From positions 3,844,001-3,908,000 of the forward strand of contig NC_015578.1 in NCBI RefSeq assembly GCF_000214375.1: a stretch of DNA of 64,000 bases. Reading direction: 5' to 3'. Position numbers and translations under genes: made by a program. How positions within the stretch are numbered: the stretch's first letter is position 1; each line of letters starts with the position of its first letter. Positions 35,405 to 44,012 of this stretch are shown one piece after another. The notes below the pieces were generated by a model that was not told where the DNA came from, searched no databases, and saw only the letters and a program-made list of their open reading frames with translations. The stretch is from Treponema primitia ZAS-2. Lineage in GTDB: Bacteria; Spirochaetota; Spirochaetia; Treponematales; Breznakiellaceae.

Positions 35405-37126
35405 TTATACCGCCCCTTCTTTGGTCCGCCGCAGCCTGACATTTTCAATATCATAGCTGAACAATTCCCGCAGATCGTTGAGCCCCAGGGCCATCAGGGC
35501 CATGCGGTCTATGCCTATGCCCCAGGCGGCTACGGGCACATCCACCCCAAGGCTGGCAGTTACTTCGGGCCGGAAGATGCCGGAACCGCCCAGCTCAAAC
35601 CAGCCCAGGACCGGATGCTTGATGTGCACCTCCACGGAAGGCTCGGTAAAGGGGAAATAGCCGGGGACGTATTTCACTTCCTTGGCGCCGGCTACTTCAC
35701 GGGCAAACATGTCCAGCATGCCCAGCAGGGTTTTCAGGTTCACATCCTCGCCCAGGACTATGCCTTCGGTCTGGTAGAAGTCCGAAAGGTGGGTGGCGTC
35801 CACCTGGTCGTAACGGAAGCAGCGCACTATACCAAAGTACTTGCCAGGAATCTTGGCCTTGGGCAGGGTTTTGGCGGAAAGCACCGTACCCTGGCTGCGG
35901 AGTATAAGCCGCTTGGTAAACTCCCGATCAAAGTTATAGCTCCAGCCCCGGCTGCCCGTGGCGCCGCCGTTTTCATGGGCCGCAGCAACATTGGAAAGCC
36001 AGGGCTCCTCAATGGACTTGGTATGGGCGAAGCCTTCGGGGCTTGCGGGCCTTGAGGGGTCCGGGGTTTCTGCAACATGGTAGACATCGTGGATGTCCCG
36101 GGCGGAGTGGAACTGGGGCATGAACAGGGCGTCGGAATTCCAGAATTCGGTTTCCACCAGGGGGCCGTCGAATTCCTCAAAGCCCAGGGAGGAAAGTTTA
36201 TCCTTCACATCTTCCAAAAATTTTGCGTAGGGATTGGTCCGCCCGGGGATGAGCCGGGTGGGAGGAACCTTCACGTTGTAGGAACGAAAAGCCTTGCCCT
36301 TCCATGAACCGGTTTCCAGCATCTCCGGGGTAAGGGTCCCGATTTCGTCCCCCGTGATCCCCGTCGCTTTCAGGGCCGCTGCAAGCTGCTCCGCCGCCAC
36401 GGCGCCATCAGTATCCGTGGCAAAGCCGTAGATCACGGTTTCCCGGTCCGCCTGGCGGAAGGGCGCATCCGCAGCGCCCCGCTTTTTGGCGATACCCCCC
36501 ATGGCGGCTTTTTCGGCGGGGGACAGATCAGCCTCCGCCAGGAGGCCGCCTTCGGCGGAGGCGGCTTTGTTCAGCAGGCCCCGGACAAGGGCGAAGTGCC
36601 CGGCAATGCCTTCAGTGGGCTGATCCCCTGAGGCCGCGCCGTGGGAGTGCGCCGTGCCGGGCTGCGGGGCGTTGCCGGCGGGCCGGCCATTGACCAACTG
36701 GTCCGGGGGCAAGGCGACTATCACCCGCTTTTCGCCATCCAGGGCTAGAACCCCCAGCTTGGACAGCGCCCCAAAGGCGCTCCCCACGTCCTTATTGTCA
36801 AGCCCCAGGGTTTGGGCAATCTCAGGCAGCCGCAGCCCCTGTTTAATCCGAATCAGCTCAATGATCCGCTCTTCCGGGGTCCCCTTTTCCTTCCACTGGC
36901 GGCCCAAATCGGTTAATTCATAAAAAATACTGGTTTCCCGGCGGATTTCGCTGACAATGCCCTTGCCCGTAAGCCAGGACAGTGCCTGATTGCCGTTTCC
37001 GGGCTTAAAATCCAGGTCCTTTTCAACCTTTTCCACTGAAAGTTCATCGCCCTTCTTATAAAAGAGGATGATCCGCACTTCCAGGGGGTGCAAATTCTTT
37101 ACCGTACTCTGAATATCGATACCCAT
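35405..37126 (-). CDS. pheS: Phenylalanine--tRNA ligase alpha subunit, archaeal type
   Basis: 573 residues, far longer than the ~330-residue bacterial PheS. The N-terminal ~150 residues hold winged-helix DNA-binding-like modules (EVRIILFYKKG, LSWLTGKGIVSEI, IIELIRIKQGLRLPEIAQTLGLDN), as in archaeal/eukaryal alpha chains. A low-complexity linker with A/G/H (about 155-185) follows. The class II catalytic core begins near FLEDVKDKLSSLGFEEFDGPLVETEFWNSDALFMPQFHSARD (motif 2 and 1 elements), with FRYDQVDATH and the motif 3 GIGIDRMALMALGL at the end. Normal partner of pheT, which lies 24 kb away. GGAG is five bases before the start. Confidence 0.95.
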   Translation of the reverse strand: MGIDIQSTVKNLHPLEVRIILFYKKGDELSVEKVEKDLDFKPGNGNQALSWLTGKGIVSEIRRETSIFYELTDLGRQWKEKGTPEERIIELIRIKQGLRLPEIAQTLGLDNKDVGSAFGALSKLGVLALDGEKRVIVALPPDQLVNGRPAGNAPQPGTAHSHGAASGDQPTEGIAGHFALVRGLLNKAASAEGGLLAEADLSPAEKAAMGGIAKKRGAADAPFRQADRETVIYGFATDTDGAVAAEQLAAALKATGITGDEIGTLTPEMLETGSWKGKAFRSYNVKVPPTRLIPGRTNPYAKFLEDVKDKLSSLGFEEFDGPLVETEFWNSDALFMPQFHSARDIHDVYHVAETPDPSRPASPEGFAHTKSIEEPWLSNVAAAHENGGATGSRGWSYNFDREFTKRLILRSQGTVLSAKTLPKAKIPGKYFGIVRCFRYDQVDATHLSDFYQTEGIVLGEDVNLKTLLGMLDMFAREVAGAKEVKYVPGYFPFTEPSVEVHIKHPVLGWFELGGSGIFRPEVTASLGVDVPVAAWGIGIDRMALMALGLNDLRELFSYDIENVRLRRTKEGAV

Positions 37127-37264
37127 AAAAACTCCAGCGCGGGATAATTATAGCGATAACGCCGGAATCAGAATAACAAGTTCAGGGGGGTTTGAGAAGG
37201 GTTTGCGAGGCTTGTTTTATATTCCGGACCTTACCGTGGAAAATTGGGTTTAAGGGGCAGTGCG

Positions 37265-37951
37265 CTAATACGCCGCGAAGGGAATGACCTCTTCGACCTT
37301 TACCCGGAACCTGCCCGAGGCGGCCCACTGACCGGCGTCCCTCCAAAAAACAGGGAACTCCGCCAGGCTGATGAAGCCCTCAGCGGCTTTTGGGCGCTGC
37401 CGTTCGCTGCCCCGGAGCATGGTGCGGATAGCGGCCCGGGCGGCGTCTTCCAGGGCGGCCTGCTTGATGGTGACCCAGTCGGCTAACAGTACCGGGCCGC
37501 CCAGGGGGCCGTGGCCTACAGCCTGGGCACTCCGGTACATGCCCGAGGTCCAGGTGCTTAATCGACGGCGCTGGGCGGCGCTGGGACGGAAGTCGGCCCA
37601 CATATAGAGCCGGTTATCCCGGACTTCGGTATCGGTAGCGAAAAGCCCCGGGTCTCCCCATGGGATGACTCCCTGGGGTTCCAATTCCAACTGCTCTGGG
37701 ATGTTCCGGGCCTGTTCGCCTATGTCATAATGAAAAGCCCAGCCGTATACCATGGCGGAAAAAAACAGGGACGCCTCCTCCAGGGCCCGGCGGCGCAGGG
37801 CTTCCGCATCAGGAGGGGCGGGATCCTCAATAAATTGTCCGGGCATGGGCTCCAGTTCAACCCAGACCTGCCCCCGGAGTACTTCCTGGGCGGGAAGTAC
37901 AAAGAGGGGGATACTAAAAAGCAGCAGGCCCAGAGCGCAGAACCGTAACAT
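37265..37951 (-). CDS. Exported protein of unknown function
   Basis: 228 residues with a signal peptide (LRFCALGLLLFSIPLFVLPAQE, cleavage near residue 21). The mature part is rich in Ala, Arg and Glu. It contains FSAMVYGWAFHYDIGEQARNIPEQLELE, WADFRPSAAQRRRLSTWTSGMYRSAQAVG and an arginine-rich RTMLRGSERQRPKAAEG. No known domain is recognised. Probably periplasmic and possibly spirochaete-specific. Single gene between pheS and the HigBA cassette. Confidence 0.65.
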   Translation of the reverse strand: MLRFCALGLLLFSIPLFVLPAQEVLRGQVWVELEPMPGQFIEDPAPPDAEALRRRALEEASLFFSAMVYGWAFHYDIGEQARNIPEQLELEPQGVIPWGDPGLFATDTEVRDNRLYMWADFRPSAAQRRRLSTWTSGMYRSAQAVGHGPLGGPVLLADWVTIKQAALEDAARAAIRTMLRGSERQRPKAAEGFISLAEFPVFWRDAGQWAASGRFRVKVEEVIPFAAY

Positions 37952-37993
37952 ATCCCCATTATCGGAACAGGGGGGAATAAATTAAGCCGGCTA

Positions 37994-38022
37994 TTGACAA
38001 TGTATCATAAATATGATACATA
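37994..38022 (+). promoter_or_regulatory. higBA promoter with palindromic operator
   Basis: TTGACA (37994-37999), 17-base spacer, TACATA (38017-38022). A 22-base palindrome (38000-38021, arms ATGTATCATA/TATGATACAT with a two-base centre) covers the spacer and most of the -10, a good autoregulatory operator for the antitoxin. The ATG is six bases after the -10, so the mRNA is probably leaderless. Confidence 0.8.
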
Positions 38023-38028
38023 TAGATC

Positions 38029-38406
38029 ATGGATAAGGATAACTGTACAATATATATAGAGCCCTTTTATTCCATTGAGTGGTATTATGATCAAAAAGGT
38101 AATAGTCAGGCTTATGATTATTTTTTATCAACTACACAAGAGCAAAAAAGAAAGTTTTTAATTTTGGTAAAAAAAATTGGGGATTTTGGAAAAATATATA
38201 ACAAAACAAAATTTACCTATGAAGGAGATAAAATATATGCCTTTAAACCACAGCCAGATAGATATTTATCCTTTTTTACAACGGAAAAGAAAATAATTGT
38301 TACAAACGCCTTTTGGAAAAAAACTCAAAAAATGCCAACGAATGAAAAAAATTTGGCTATAAAATATTTGAATGAATATAATTCAAGAAACCCTGGAGGT
38401 AAATAA
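38029..38406 (+). CDS. higB: HigB/RelE-like toxin (Gp49 family)
   Basis: 125-residue basic protein of the phage-derived Gp49/HigB mRNA-interferase group. The C-terminal signature IIVTNAFWKKTQKMPTNEKNLAIKYLNEY matches the family's HGFxKKTxKTPxxEIxxAxxR. The first half has FYSIEWYYDQKGNSQAYDYF and a central IGDFGKIYNKTKFTYEG, where other members have gLyElR. AT-rich compared with flanking genes. Likely cuts ribosome-bound mRNA when free of antitoxin. Toxin-first order with the antitoxin two bases downstream, as in higBA loci. Confidence 0.8.
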   Translation: MDKDNCTIYIEPFYSIEWYYDQKGNSQAYDYFLSTTQEQKRKFLILVKKIGDFGKIYNKTKFTYEGDKIYAFKPQPDRYLSFFTTEKKIIVTNAFWKKTQKMPTNEKNLAIKYLNEYNSRNPGGK

Positions 38407-38408
38407 TT

Positions 38409-38678
38409 ATGGAAACAACCTTTGATAAATTTATTAACAAGGATCCCAAGGAAAAGGAAATATTTGAAAAAGAATATAATGATTTTTTGGTATCAGAATT
38501 TGTATTACAAAAAATGGAAGAAGAAAATATTTCTGTAAGAACGCTCGCCAAAAGAGCGGGTGTGTCTCCAACAATAATACAAAAGATGAGAAGCAAAGAG
38601 TCTGAAAAAATAAATTATAGGACGTTTTCCAATGTATTACATTCATTGGGATACAAAATCAGTATAGAAAAAATGTAA
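38409..38678 (+). CDS. higA: HigA-like XRE-family antitoxin
   Basis: 89 residues. C-terminal HTH of the Xre type: SVRTLAKRAGVSPTIIQKMRSKESEKINYRTFSNVLHSLGYKISIEKM. The N-terminal acidic helix (KEKEIFEKEYNDFLVSEFV) probably wraps the toxin. It should bind the palindrome in its own promoter. GGAGG lies nine bases upstream of the start. Translationally close to higB. Confidence 0.82.
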   Translation: METTFDKFINKDPKEKEIFEKEYNDFLVSEFVLQKMEEENISVRTLAKRAGVSPTIIQKMRSKESEKINYRTFSNVLHSLGYKISIEKM

Positions 38679-38730
38679 AATGGAAATTATAAACAAGAGC
38701 CTCGGAGCGGGGTTCTTCTAGGAAGGCCTG

Positions 38731-38774
38731 AAAAAAAGGCGCCCGCTTCCGAAACCGATCCGGAAACAGGCGCC
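38731..38774 (-). terminator. Terminator of trpB2
   Basis: On the minus strand, GGCGCC...TTCCGG-N-CGGAA...GGCGCC forms a long stem with small internal loops, followed by seven T residues. It lies 18 bases past the trpB2 stop. Confidence 0.85.
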
Positions 38775-38791
38775 CCCTCTTTTCTAACTCC

Positions 38792-40171
38792 TCACTTATT
38801 CTGCGGTATATCCGGCAAACTTGCAAAACCCTTCGCCAGATCCTCGTCAGTGGGGATCGAGTCGGTCATGGTTTTGGCGTTGTAGGACATATAGGCGGTC
38901 ATGTCAAAGTAGCCGGTCCCGGTAAGGCCGAAGAGGATCACCTTCTTTTCACCGGTCCGCTTACATTCCAGGGCTTCGTCGATGGCAGCCTTAATGGCGT
39001 GGGAGGATTCCGGCGCGGGAAGTATGCCTTCGATTTTGGCGAACTGCACGGCGGCATCGAAAACATCGGTCTGCACCTGGGAACGGGCTTCCAGGTATCC
39101 GTCCTGGTAGAGCTTTGACAGGATGGGGTTCATGCCGTGGTAGCGCAGGCCCCCGGCGTGGTTGGAGGAGGGGATGAAGCCGTTCCCCAGGGTACACATC
39201 CGTAAAAGCGGGGTGGTCTTGGCAGTGTCCCCAAAGTCGTAGGCATAGCGGCCCCGGGTAAAGGAGGGACAGGAAGCGGGCTCCACGGCTATGAACCGGG
39301 TATCGGACTTGCCATTGATCTTATCCGCCATGAAGGGGGCAATGAGGCCCCCCAGGTTGGAGCCGCCGCCTGCGCAGCCGATGATGATGTCCGGCTTAAT
39401 GCCGTATTTGTCCAGGGCGGCCTTGGCCTCCTGGCCGATGATGGACTGGTGAAGCAGCACATGGTTCATGACACTCCCCAGCACATAGCGGCACTTATCG
39501 GTTTTTATCGCAGTCTCCACGGCTTCGGAAATAGCGCAGCCCAGGGAGCCGCCGGTGTTGGGGTTCCTTGCCAAGATGCCCCTGCCCGCTTCGGTGGTGT
39601 TTGACGGTGAGGGAATCAGCTCGGCGCCGTAGGTCTCGATCAGGGCTTTTCGGTAGGGTTTCTGCTCGGAACTGACCTTCACCATATAAACCGTGAGCTT
39701 AATATCGTAATAAGCGCAGGCCATGGCCATGGCGCTTCCCCATTGGCCCGCCCCGGTTTCGGTGGTCAGGGATGTGAGCCCCTCTTCCTTGGCGTAATAG
39801 GTCTGGGCGGCGGCGGAATTCAGCTTGTGGGAGCCGGAAGTGTTGGTGCCCTCGTGCTTGTAATAGATCTCCGCCGGGGTTCCCAGGGCCTTTTCCAGAA
39901 AGTAGGCCCGGATCAACGGGGCGGGACGGTAGGCCTGGTAAAATTCCCGAAGCCCCTCGGGGATGGGAATAAGCCGGGTGGTTTCGTCCAATTCCTGCTT
40001 TACTGACTCCTTGCAAAACACCGCTTCCAAATCTGCCGCTGTGGCGGGCTGCAGGGTCCCGGGGTGCAGGATGGGGTCCGGTTTATCCTTCATATCCGCC
40101 CGGAGGTTGTACCAGTTCCTGGGGATCTCGTCCTCAGAAAGGTACAAGCGGGTAGGGATTCTCTTTGCCAT
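38792..40171 (-). CDS. trpB2: Tryptophan synthase beta chain, TrpB2 type
   Basis: 459 residues, the longer TrpB2 form with an N-terminal extension (RIPTRLYLSEDEIPRNWYNLRADM). Joins indole and serine to make tryptophan with PLP. PLP-lysine in GTNTSGSHKLNSA; the ETGAGQWG loop holds the catalytic Glu; the phosphate-binding glycines are GCAGGGSNLGG. No trpA or other trp gene is nearby, so it probably works alone, salvaging free indole. AAGGAG lies nine bases upstream. Regulated by a palindrome over its -10. Confidence 0.95.
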   Translation of the reverse strand: MAKRIPTRLYLSEDEIPRNWYNLRADMKDKPDPILHPGTLQPATAADLEAVFCKESVKQELDETTRLIPIPEGLREFYQAYRPAPLIRAYFLEKALGTPAEIYYKHEGTNTSGSHKLNSAAAQTYYAKEEGLTSLTTETGAGQWGSAMAMACAYYDIKLTVYMVKVSSEQKPYRKALIETYGAELIPSPSNTTEAGRGILARNPNTGGSLGCAISEAVETAIKTDKCRYVLGSVMNHVLLHQSIIGQEAKAALDKYGIKPDIIIGCAGGGSNLGGLIAPFMADKINGKSDTRFIAVEPASCPSFTRGRYAYDFGDTAKTTPLLRMCTLGNGFIPSSNHAGGLRYHGMNPILSKLYQDGYLEARSQVQTDVFDAAVQFAKIEGILPAPESSHAIKAAIDEALECKRTGEKKVILFGLTGTGYFDMTAYMSYNAKTMTDSIPTDEDLAKGFASLPDIPQNK

Positions 40172-40194
40172 AATAGGTCTCCTTAAAAATAAGT

Positions 40195-40239
40195 TGTTTC
40201 TACGTATAGAAACATAGCATATTAAAAATCTTCTGTCAA
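40195..40239 (-). promoter_or_regulatory. trpB2 promoter with palindromic operator
   Basis: Minus strand TTGACA (40239-40234), 17-base spacer, TATGTT (40216-40211). The palindrome TGTTTCTA-N4-TAGAAACA (40195-40214) overlaps the -10 and the transcription start, as a repressor site would. Confidence 0.75.
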
Positions 40240-40255
40240 GAAAAAGCCCGAAATT

Positions 40256-40885
40256 TTATTTATTTTTTTGGGTCAGATACTTCCAGGGGTTAGCGTTAAA
40301 GCGGACAAGAAAATACAGCCACCCAAAGGCAAAGCCCGCCAAATGGGTCAGATGGGCCACCCCGCTGCGGAAGCCGAATACCGAGGAGAAAAGTTCCAAG
40401 GCGGTAAAGCCCAGGACCATAACCGGCGCCCGGAGGGGCAGTATGCCCCAGAGGTAGACCATTGAATCGGGGAAAAAGGTCGCATAGGCCAGCTGCACTG
40501 CAAAAAGAGCCCCGGAAGCGCCCATGAGCTGGACCATGTAAGCCCCGGTAAACCAGTAGATGCAAAAGGACAGCACCCCGGCCAGAACACCAGTTACAAG
40601 ATAATAGAGAAGGAATTCTTTGCTCCCCATTCGCCGCTCCACCTGGGCGCCGAAAAAAAACAGGGCCAGCATGTTAAAGAGGATGTGGGTTATGCTCCCG
40701 TGGGCAAACATGTAGGTTAAAAACTGCCAGTAAAATCCGTTCCGGATTAGAATGGGATTCAGGGCCAGATAATAGGTAATCCGGGGATTTATCATCTGCA
40801 TGACAAAAATCAAAACATTGATGCCGACTATAAAGAGCATGGTATTATCATAACGGTAACGGAAGGGCCGTTGTATCAAATTCAT
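40256..40885 (-). CDS. Rhomboid-family intramembrane serine protease
   Basis: 209 residues with six helices. Catalytic Ser in LMGASGALFAVQLAY (GxSx) on TM4 and His in THLAGFAFGWLYF on TM6. HGSITHILFNMLALFFFGAQVERRMG carries the family's HxxxxHxxxN oxyanion-stabilising motif in TM2. Both catalytic residues and scaffold are intact, so it should be active in the cytoplasmic membrane, cutting single-pass proteins. It follows the diguanylate cyclase gene by 12 bp. Confidence 0.93.
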   Translation of the reverse strand: MNLIQRPFRYRYDNTMLFIVGINVLIFVMQMINPRITYYLALNPILIRNGFYWQFLTYMFAHGSITHILFNMLALFFFGAQVERRMGSKEFLLYYLVTGVLAGVLSFCIYWFTGAYMVQLMGASGALFAVQLAYATFFPDSMVYLWGILPLRAPVMVLGFTALELFSSVFGFRSGVAHLTHLAGFAFGWLYFLVRFNANPWKYLTQKNK

Positions 40886-40897
40886 AAAAACTCACTT

Positions 40898-41956
40898 TTA
40901 GGATAAGGTAATTCTGTTTCTGCCGTTTTGCTTTGACTGGTATAGGGCCTGATCCGCCCGCTCGATCATGGCTTCGCCGGAAACATCCCGGTCTTTATCA
41001 TAGCAGGCAATGCCGCAGGAGATGGTTACCCCCAGGATGACATCTTTATATTTAAATTTGGTTGTTTCAATGGTCTTCCGGATACGCTCGGCTATTTTCA
41101 GGGCCATACTTTTCCCCGGATGGGAGATGAGGACCACAAATTCTTCCCCACCGTACCGGGCTGCAACATCCGAGCTCCGGGTATTGTCTATGATGATCTG
41201 GGCAACGTTCCTGAGTACATCATCACCGCAGGAATGGCCGTAGGTATCGTTGACCTTTTTGAAAAAATCAATATCAAACATGAGCAGGCTAAAACATTCT
41301 CCGGTCTTCGCATTGTCCAGCCATTCGTTCAGTACAGAAAAGAGATAGTGTTTCAACTTGAGTTTGGTCATCATATCCGTGGTAGCCATCTCAAATAGCA
41401 CAGCATTATTGATGGCGATGGAAGCCAGGGTCGCCACATTGAGGATATACTTCTTTTCGTAGCTGTCAAAATCACCCTCGTCTATACGCTCCCCCATCAT
41501 GATAATGCCGTTTATCCGGCCCTGGGCCTGCAGGGGGATCAATAGAGAAGGGTTAAGTTCCAGAATAGGATCTAGCCCTTCCAGGGAAACCCCGTTGTCC
41601 CGAATCTCATCTATGGTGTAGCAGCCATACTGCTTATTGAAGAACCGTATCAGATCATGCTTTTCCGGTATTGTGTAGGCAAGGGTATGGTCGATCTCAA
41701 AGCCCGTATAATTCCGGTGAAGGCTGAATTCCTCCGAATCCAGGTGTTTGCGGACCAGGAGACCCACCTTGAGTACCTTGAGCTGGGCCATGCAAATAAG
41801 CAACAGGGAATCAATGAGAATGGTAAAATCCAGGGTTGAATTCAAACTTTTCGATATCTCAAAGAGTTCCTTCAGATCGAAAACCTGCTTTTCAAGCTGT
41901 TCGATAGCTGAGAATTCCTGTGTCCCGGATTTGATTAAAAGCGCATCGTCTCCCAT
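40898..41956 (-). CDS. Diguanylate cyclase with GAF-like sensor
   Basis: 352 residues. An N-terminal coiled segment (AIEQLEKQVFDLKELFEISKSLN) leads into a GAF-like domain (about 30-190: LNSTLDFTILIDSLLLICMAQL, PLQAQGRINGIIMMGERID). A GGDEF domain (about 205-352) has LMFDIDFFKKVNDTYGHSCGD and the active-site RYGGEEFVVL. A product-inhibition I-site RSSD sits five residues before GGEEF. All residues for c-di-GMP synthesis are present. No membrane segment, so the signal is cytoplasmic. Promoter at 41984-42012 and AAAGG before the start. Co-transcribed with the rhomboid gene. Confidence 0.94.
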   Translation of the reverse strand: MGDDALLIKSGTQEFSAIEQLEKQVFDLKELFEISKSLNSTLDFTILIDSLLLICMAQLKVLKVGLLVRKHLDSEEFSLHRNYTGFEIDHTLAYTIPEKHDLIRFFNKQYGCYTIDEIRDNGVSLEGLDPILELNPSLLIPLQAQGRINGIIMMGERIDEGDFDSYEKKYILNVATLASIAINNAVLFEMATTDMMTKLKLKHYLFSVLNEWLDNAKTGECFSLLMFDIDFFKKVNDTYGHSCGDDVLRNVAQIIIDNTRSSDVAARYGGEEFVVLISHPGKSMALKIAERIRKTIETTKFKYKDVILGVTISCGIACYDKDRDVSGEAMIERADQALYQSKQNGRNRITLS

Positions 41957-41983
41957 CGTACCTTTCCGTAAAAGAATTAGGTA

Positions 41984-42012
41984 AGTATACCCCTTTAGGC
42001 GGTGCTTCGCAA
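41984..42012 (-). promoter_or_regulatory. Promoter of the cyclase-rhomboid unit
   Basis: Minus strand TTGCGA (42012-42007), 17-base spacer, TATACT (41989-41984), 28 bases before the start. Confidence 0.6.
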
Positions 42013-42020
42013 GCTGTCAT

Positions 42021-42998
42021 TTATAAACCCAGAATTGCCCGGTATTCTTCAATAGTACCGGCGTGTACCAGCCGATTCCGCAGGGCGGAGCCACCACTGA
42101 TTCCCCTGGTATAGGCGCAGAACTGTTTCCGCATTTCCATACAGGCCGATCCTTCTCCCCTATCCCGGCTTAATAGCCGCAACTGCCTGAGGGCGGTTTC
42201 CAGCCTTTCCCGGGGTTCCGGGGGCTGCCAGGAACCTGTGGTAAGGAGGGAACGGGCGGCGGCAAAAACAAAGGGGTTCCCCAGGGCGCCCCGGGCAAAC
42301 ATCACCGCAGCGCAGCCCGTTTCCCGCAGCATCCTCTCAGCATCCTCCGCCGTAAAAAGGTCCCCGGAACCGGCCACAGGAACCGGTAGGCAGGCGGCCA
42401 AGTCGGCGATAAGGGACCAGTCGCTTTGACCGGAATAGCCCTGGGCCCGGGTCCTGGGATGGAGCCCCACCAGAGCCGCCCCGGCCTCCACGGCTATCCG
42501 GGCGCATTCCCGGTAATTGAGGGAAGCCCCGTCCCAGCCGGCGCGGAGCTTCACCGTTACCGGGACCCCTCCCAGGGCTTCCCGAGAAGCCCGGACCACC
42601 GCCTCCACAATACGGCCCAGGATATCCGGGTTCTTCATCAGGGCGGAACCGGAGCCGGTTTTTATTATCTTTGGAACCGGGCAGCCGCAGTTGATGTCCA
42701 CCGCCTCGGGACGCCAGGGCGCCAACAGCAGAGCCGCCGAGTACATCACATCCGGGTTGGCGCCGAAAAGCTGTATGGCATAACGGGTCTCATTTTCCGC
42801 CCTGGGCAAAAGCAACTCAGTCCGCACCCCGTCCCGGGTCAGAGCCTCTGAGGAAACCATTTCGGTGCAGGTAAAATCGGCGCCTTGCTCGATACACACC
42901 GACCGGAAGGCCCGATCCGAGTATCCCGCCACAGGCGCGAGAAAGAGATTGCCCGGAACTATCAGCTTGCCAATGGCAAGGGGATGATAGAGGCTCAC
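42021..42998 (-). CDS. dus: tRNA-dihydrouridine synthase
   Basis: 325-residue FMN-dependent enzyme that reduces uridines in the tRNA D-loop. The barrel shows NLFLAPVAGYSDRAFR (FMN-binding), YAIQLFGANPD, the signature VDINCGCPVPKI-KTGSGSALMKNP with the catalytic Cys, VTVKLRAGWD, and AVMFARGALGNPFVF. A helical C-terminal tRNA-binding domain follows. The start GTG 42998 directly abuts the TatD stop with no ribosome-binding site, pointing to coupled translation. Confidence 0.94.
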   Translation of the reverse strand: MSLYHPLAIGKLIVPGNLFLAPVAGYSDRAFRSVCIEQGADFTCTEMVSSEALTRDGVRTELLLPRAENETRYAIQLFGANPDVMYSAALLLAPWRPEAVDINCGCPVPKIIKTGSGSALMKNPDILGRIVEAVVRASREALGGVPVTVKLRAGWDGASLNYRECARIAVEAGAALVGLHPRTRAQGYSGQSDWSLIADLAACLPVPVAGSGDLFTAEDAERMLRETGCAAVMFARGALGNPFVFAAARSLLTTGSWQPPEPRERLETALRQLRLLSRDRGEGSACMEMRKQFCAYTRGISGGSALRNRLVHAGTIEEYRAILGL

Positions 42999-43775
42999 CT
43001 ATTCAGTGGGCAGCCCAAAGAACCGGTTGGAGTTTTCCCAGAGCGCGGCGGAAAGTTCTTCATCCCCGATTTCCAGCATATCCGCCAGGAAACGGGCAGT
43101 CAGGGGCAGGTACTTGGGCATATTCCGCTTGCCCCGGAAATCCGCGGGAACCATGAAGGGACTCTCGGACTCAATGAGGATCCGATCCAGGGGCAGAACC
43201 CCGATAGTATCATGGAGGTTCCGGGCATTACGGTAGGTCAAATTCCCCGCAAAGGAGAAATAAAGGTTCAGGTCCAGGGCCCGTTTGGCGTATTCCGCGT
43301 CCTCGGAGTAGCAGTGGAGTACCCCACCCTTAGGGGGCAGCCGATCCCGGAGTATGTCCAGCACATCCTTACCAGCATCCCGGTTATGAATGATCACCGG
43401 CAGGTTGAGCTTTGCCGCCATATCCAATTGGGTGATAAAAAGCTCAATCTGAGACTTTTTATCACCGAATTTGCGGTAATAGTCCAGACCGATCTCCCCT
43501 ATCGCCACAACCCTGGGAAGCTGGACGCTCTGCTCAATTATTTGAGCCCAGTCCTTACCGGGGTTCTGCACCTCCGAAGGGGAGACCCCAACGGCATGAA
43601 AAACATTTGAGGCGGATTTAAGGTTATCATAGATCTTCACAAAATCGTGAAGGCTGTTGCAGATTGAAACAAGCCGGGTCACAGAGGCCTGGCGGGCTTC
43701 CTGAATAACAATGAGCTGCTCGATAGGGTCATCACAAATGAGCCCTACGTGGGCGTGAGTTTCAAAATACTGCAT
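42999..43775 (-). CDS. TatD-family metal-dependent hydrolase
   Basis: About 258 residues from ATG 43775, the start supported by the promoter at 43826-43854, which makes the upstream GTG impossible. TIM-barrel nuclease family acting on DNA ends or other phosphoesters. Metal ligands: ETHAH (HxH), AIGEIGLDYYR (Glu), IIHNRDAGKD (His) and LHCYSEDA (His). The last ligand, usually Asp in ETDxP, is Glu here (LIESESPFMVP). Operon with dus. Confidence 0.88.
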   Translation of the reverse strand: MQYFETHAHVGLICDDPIEQLIVIQEARQASVTRLVSICNSLHDFVKIYDNLKSASNVFHAVGVSPSEVQNPGKDWAQIIEQSVQLPRVVAIGEIGLDYYRKFGDKKSQIELFITQLDMAAKLNLPVIIHNRDAGKDVLDILRDRLPPKGGVLHCYSEDAEYAKRALDLNLYFSFAGNLTYRNARNLHDTIGVLPLDRILIESESPFMVPADFRGKRNMPKYLPLTARFLADMLEIGDEELSAALWENSNRFFGLPTE

Positions 43776-43825
43776 GGCTTTGTCCAAAGAAATGAAATCG
43801 GAACTTTCCAAACTGGATATAACTG

Positions 43826-43854
43826 AGTATAACACACAATCCCCGTATGGTCAA
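43826..43854 (-). promoter_or_regulatory. Promoter of tatD-dus
   Basis: Minus strand TTGACC (43854-43849), 17-base spacer, TATACT (43831-43826). It leaves a leader of about 45 bases to ATG 43775. Confidence 0.75.
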
Positions 43855-43943
43855 TGAAATGTAGCATTTTCTTAAGGTACCCATCCAATGGTTAACCAGC
43901 CATCTTATGGCGCATGATCCCCATAATTTTCTAAATTTTTTTC

Positions 43944-43972
43944 TTGCGGTATATAACTAAAATACTCATAAT
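43944..43972 (+). promoter_or_regulatory. Promoter of the response-regulator gene
   Basis: TTGCGG (43944-43949), 17-base spacer, CATAAT (43967-43972), 40 bases before the ATG. Confidence 0.5.
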
Positions 43973-44012
43973 ATAACCATGTGGCTACTCTATAAAAGGC
44001 AGAAATACTACC

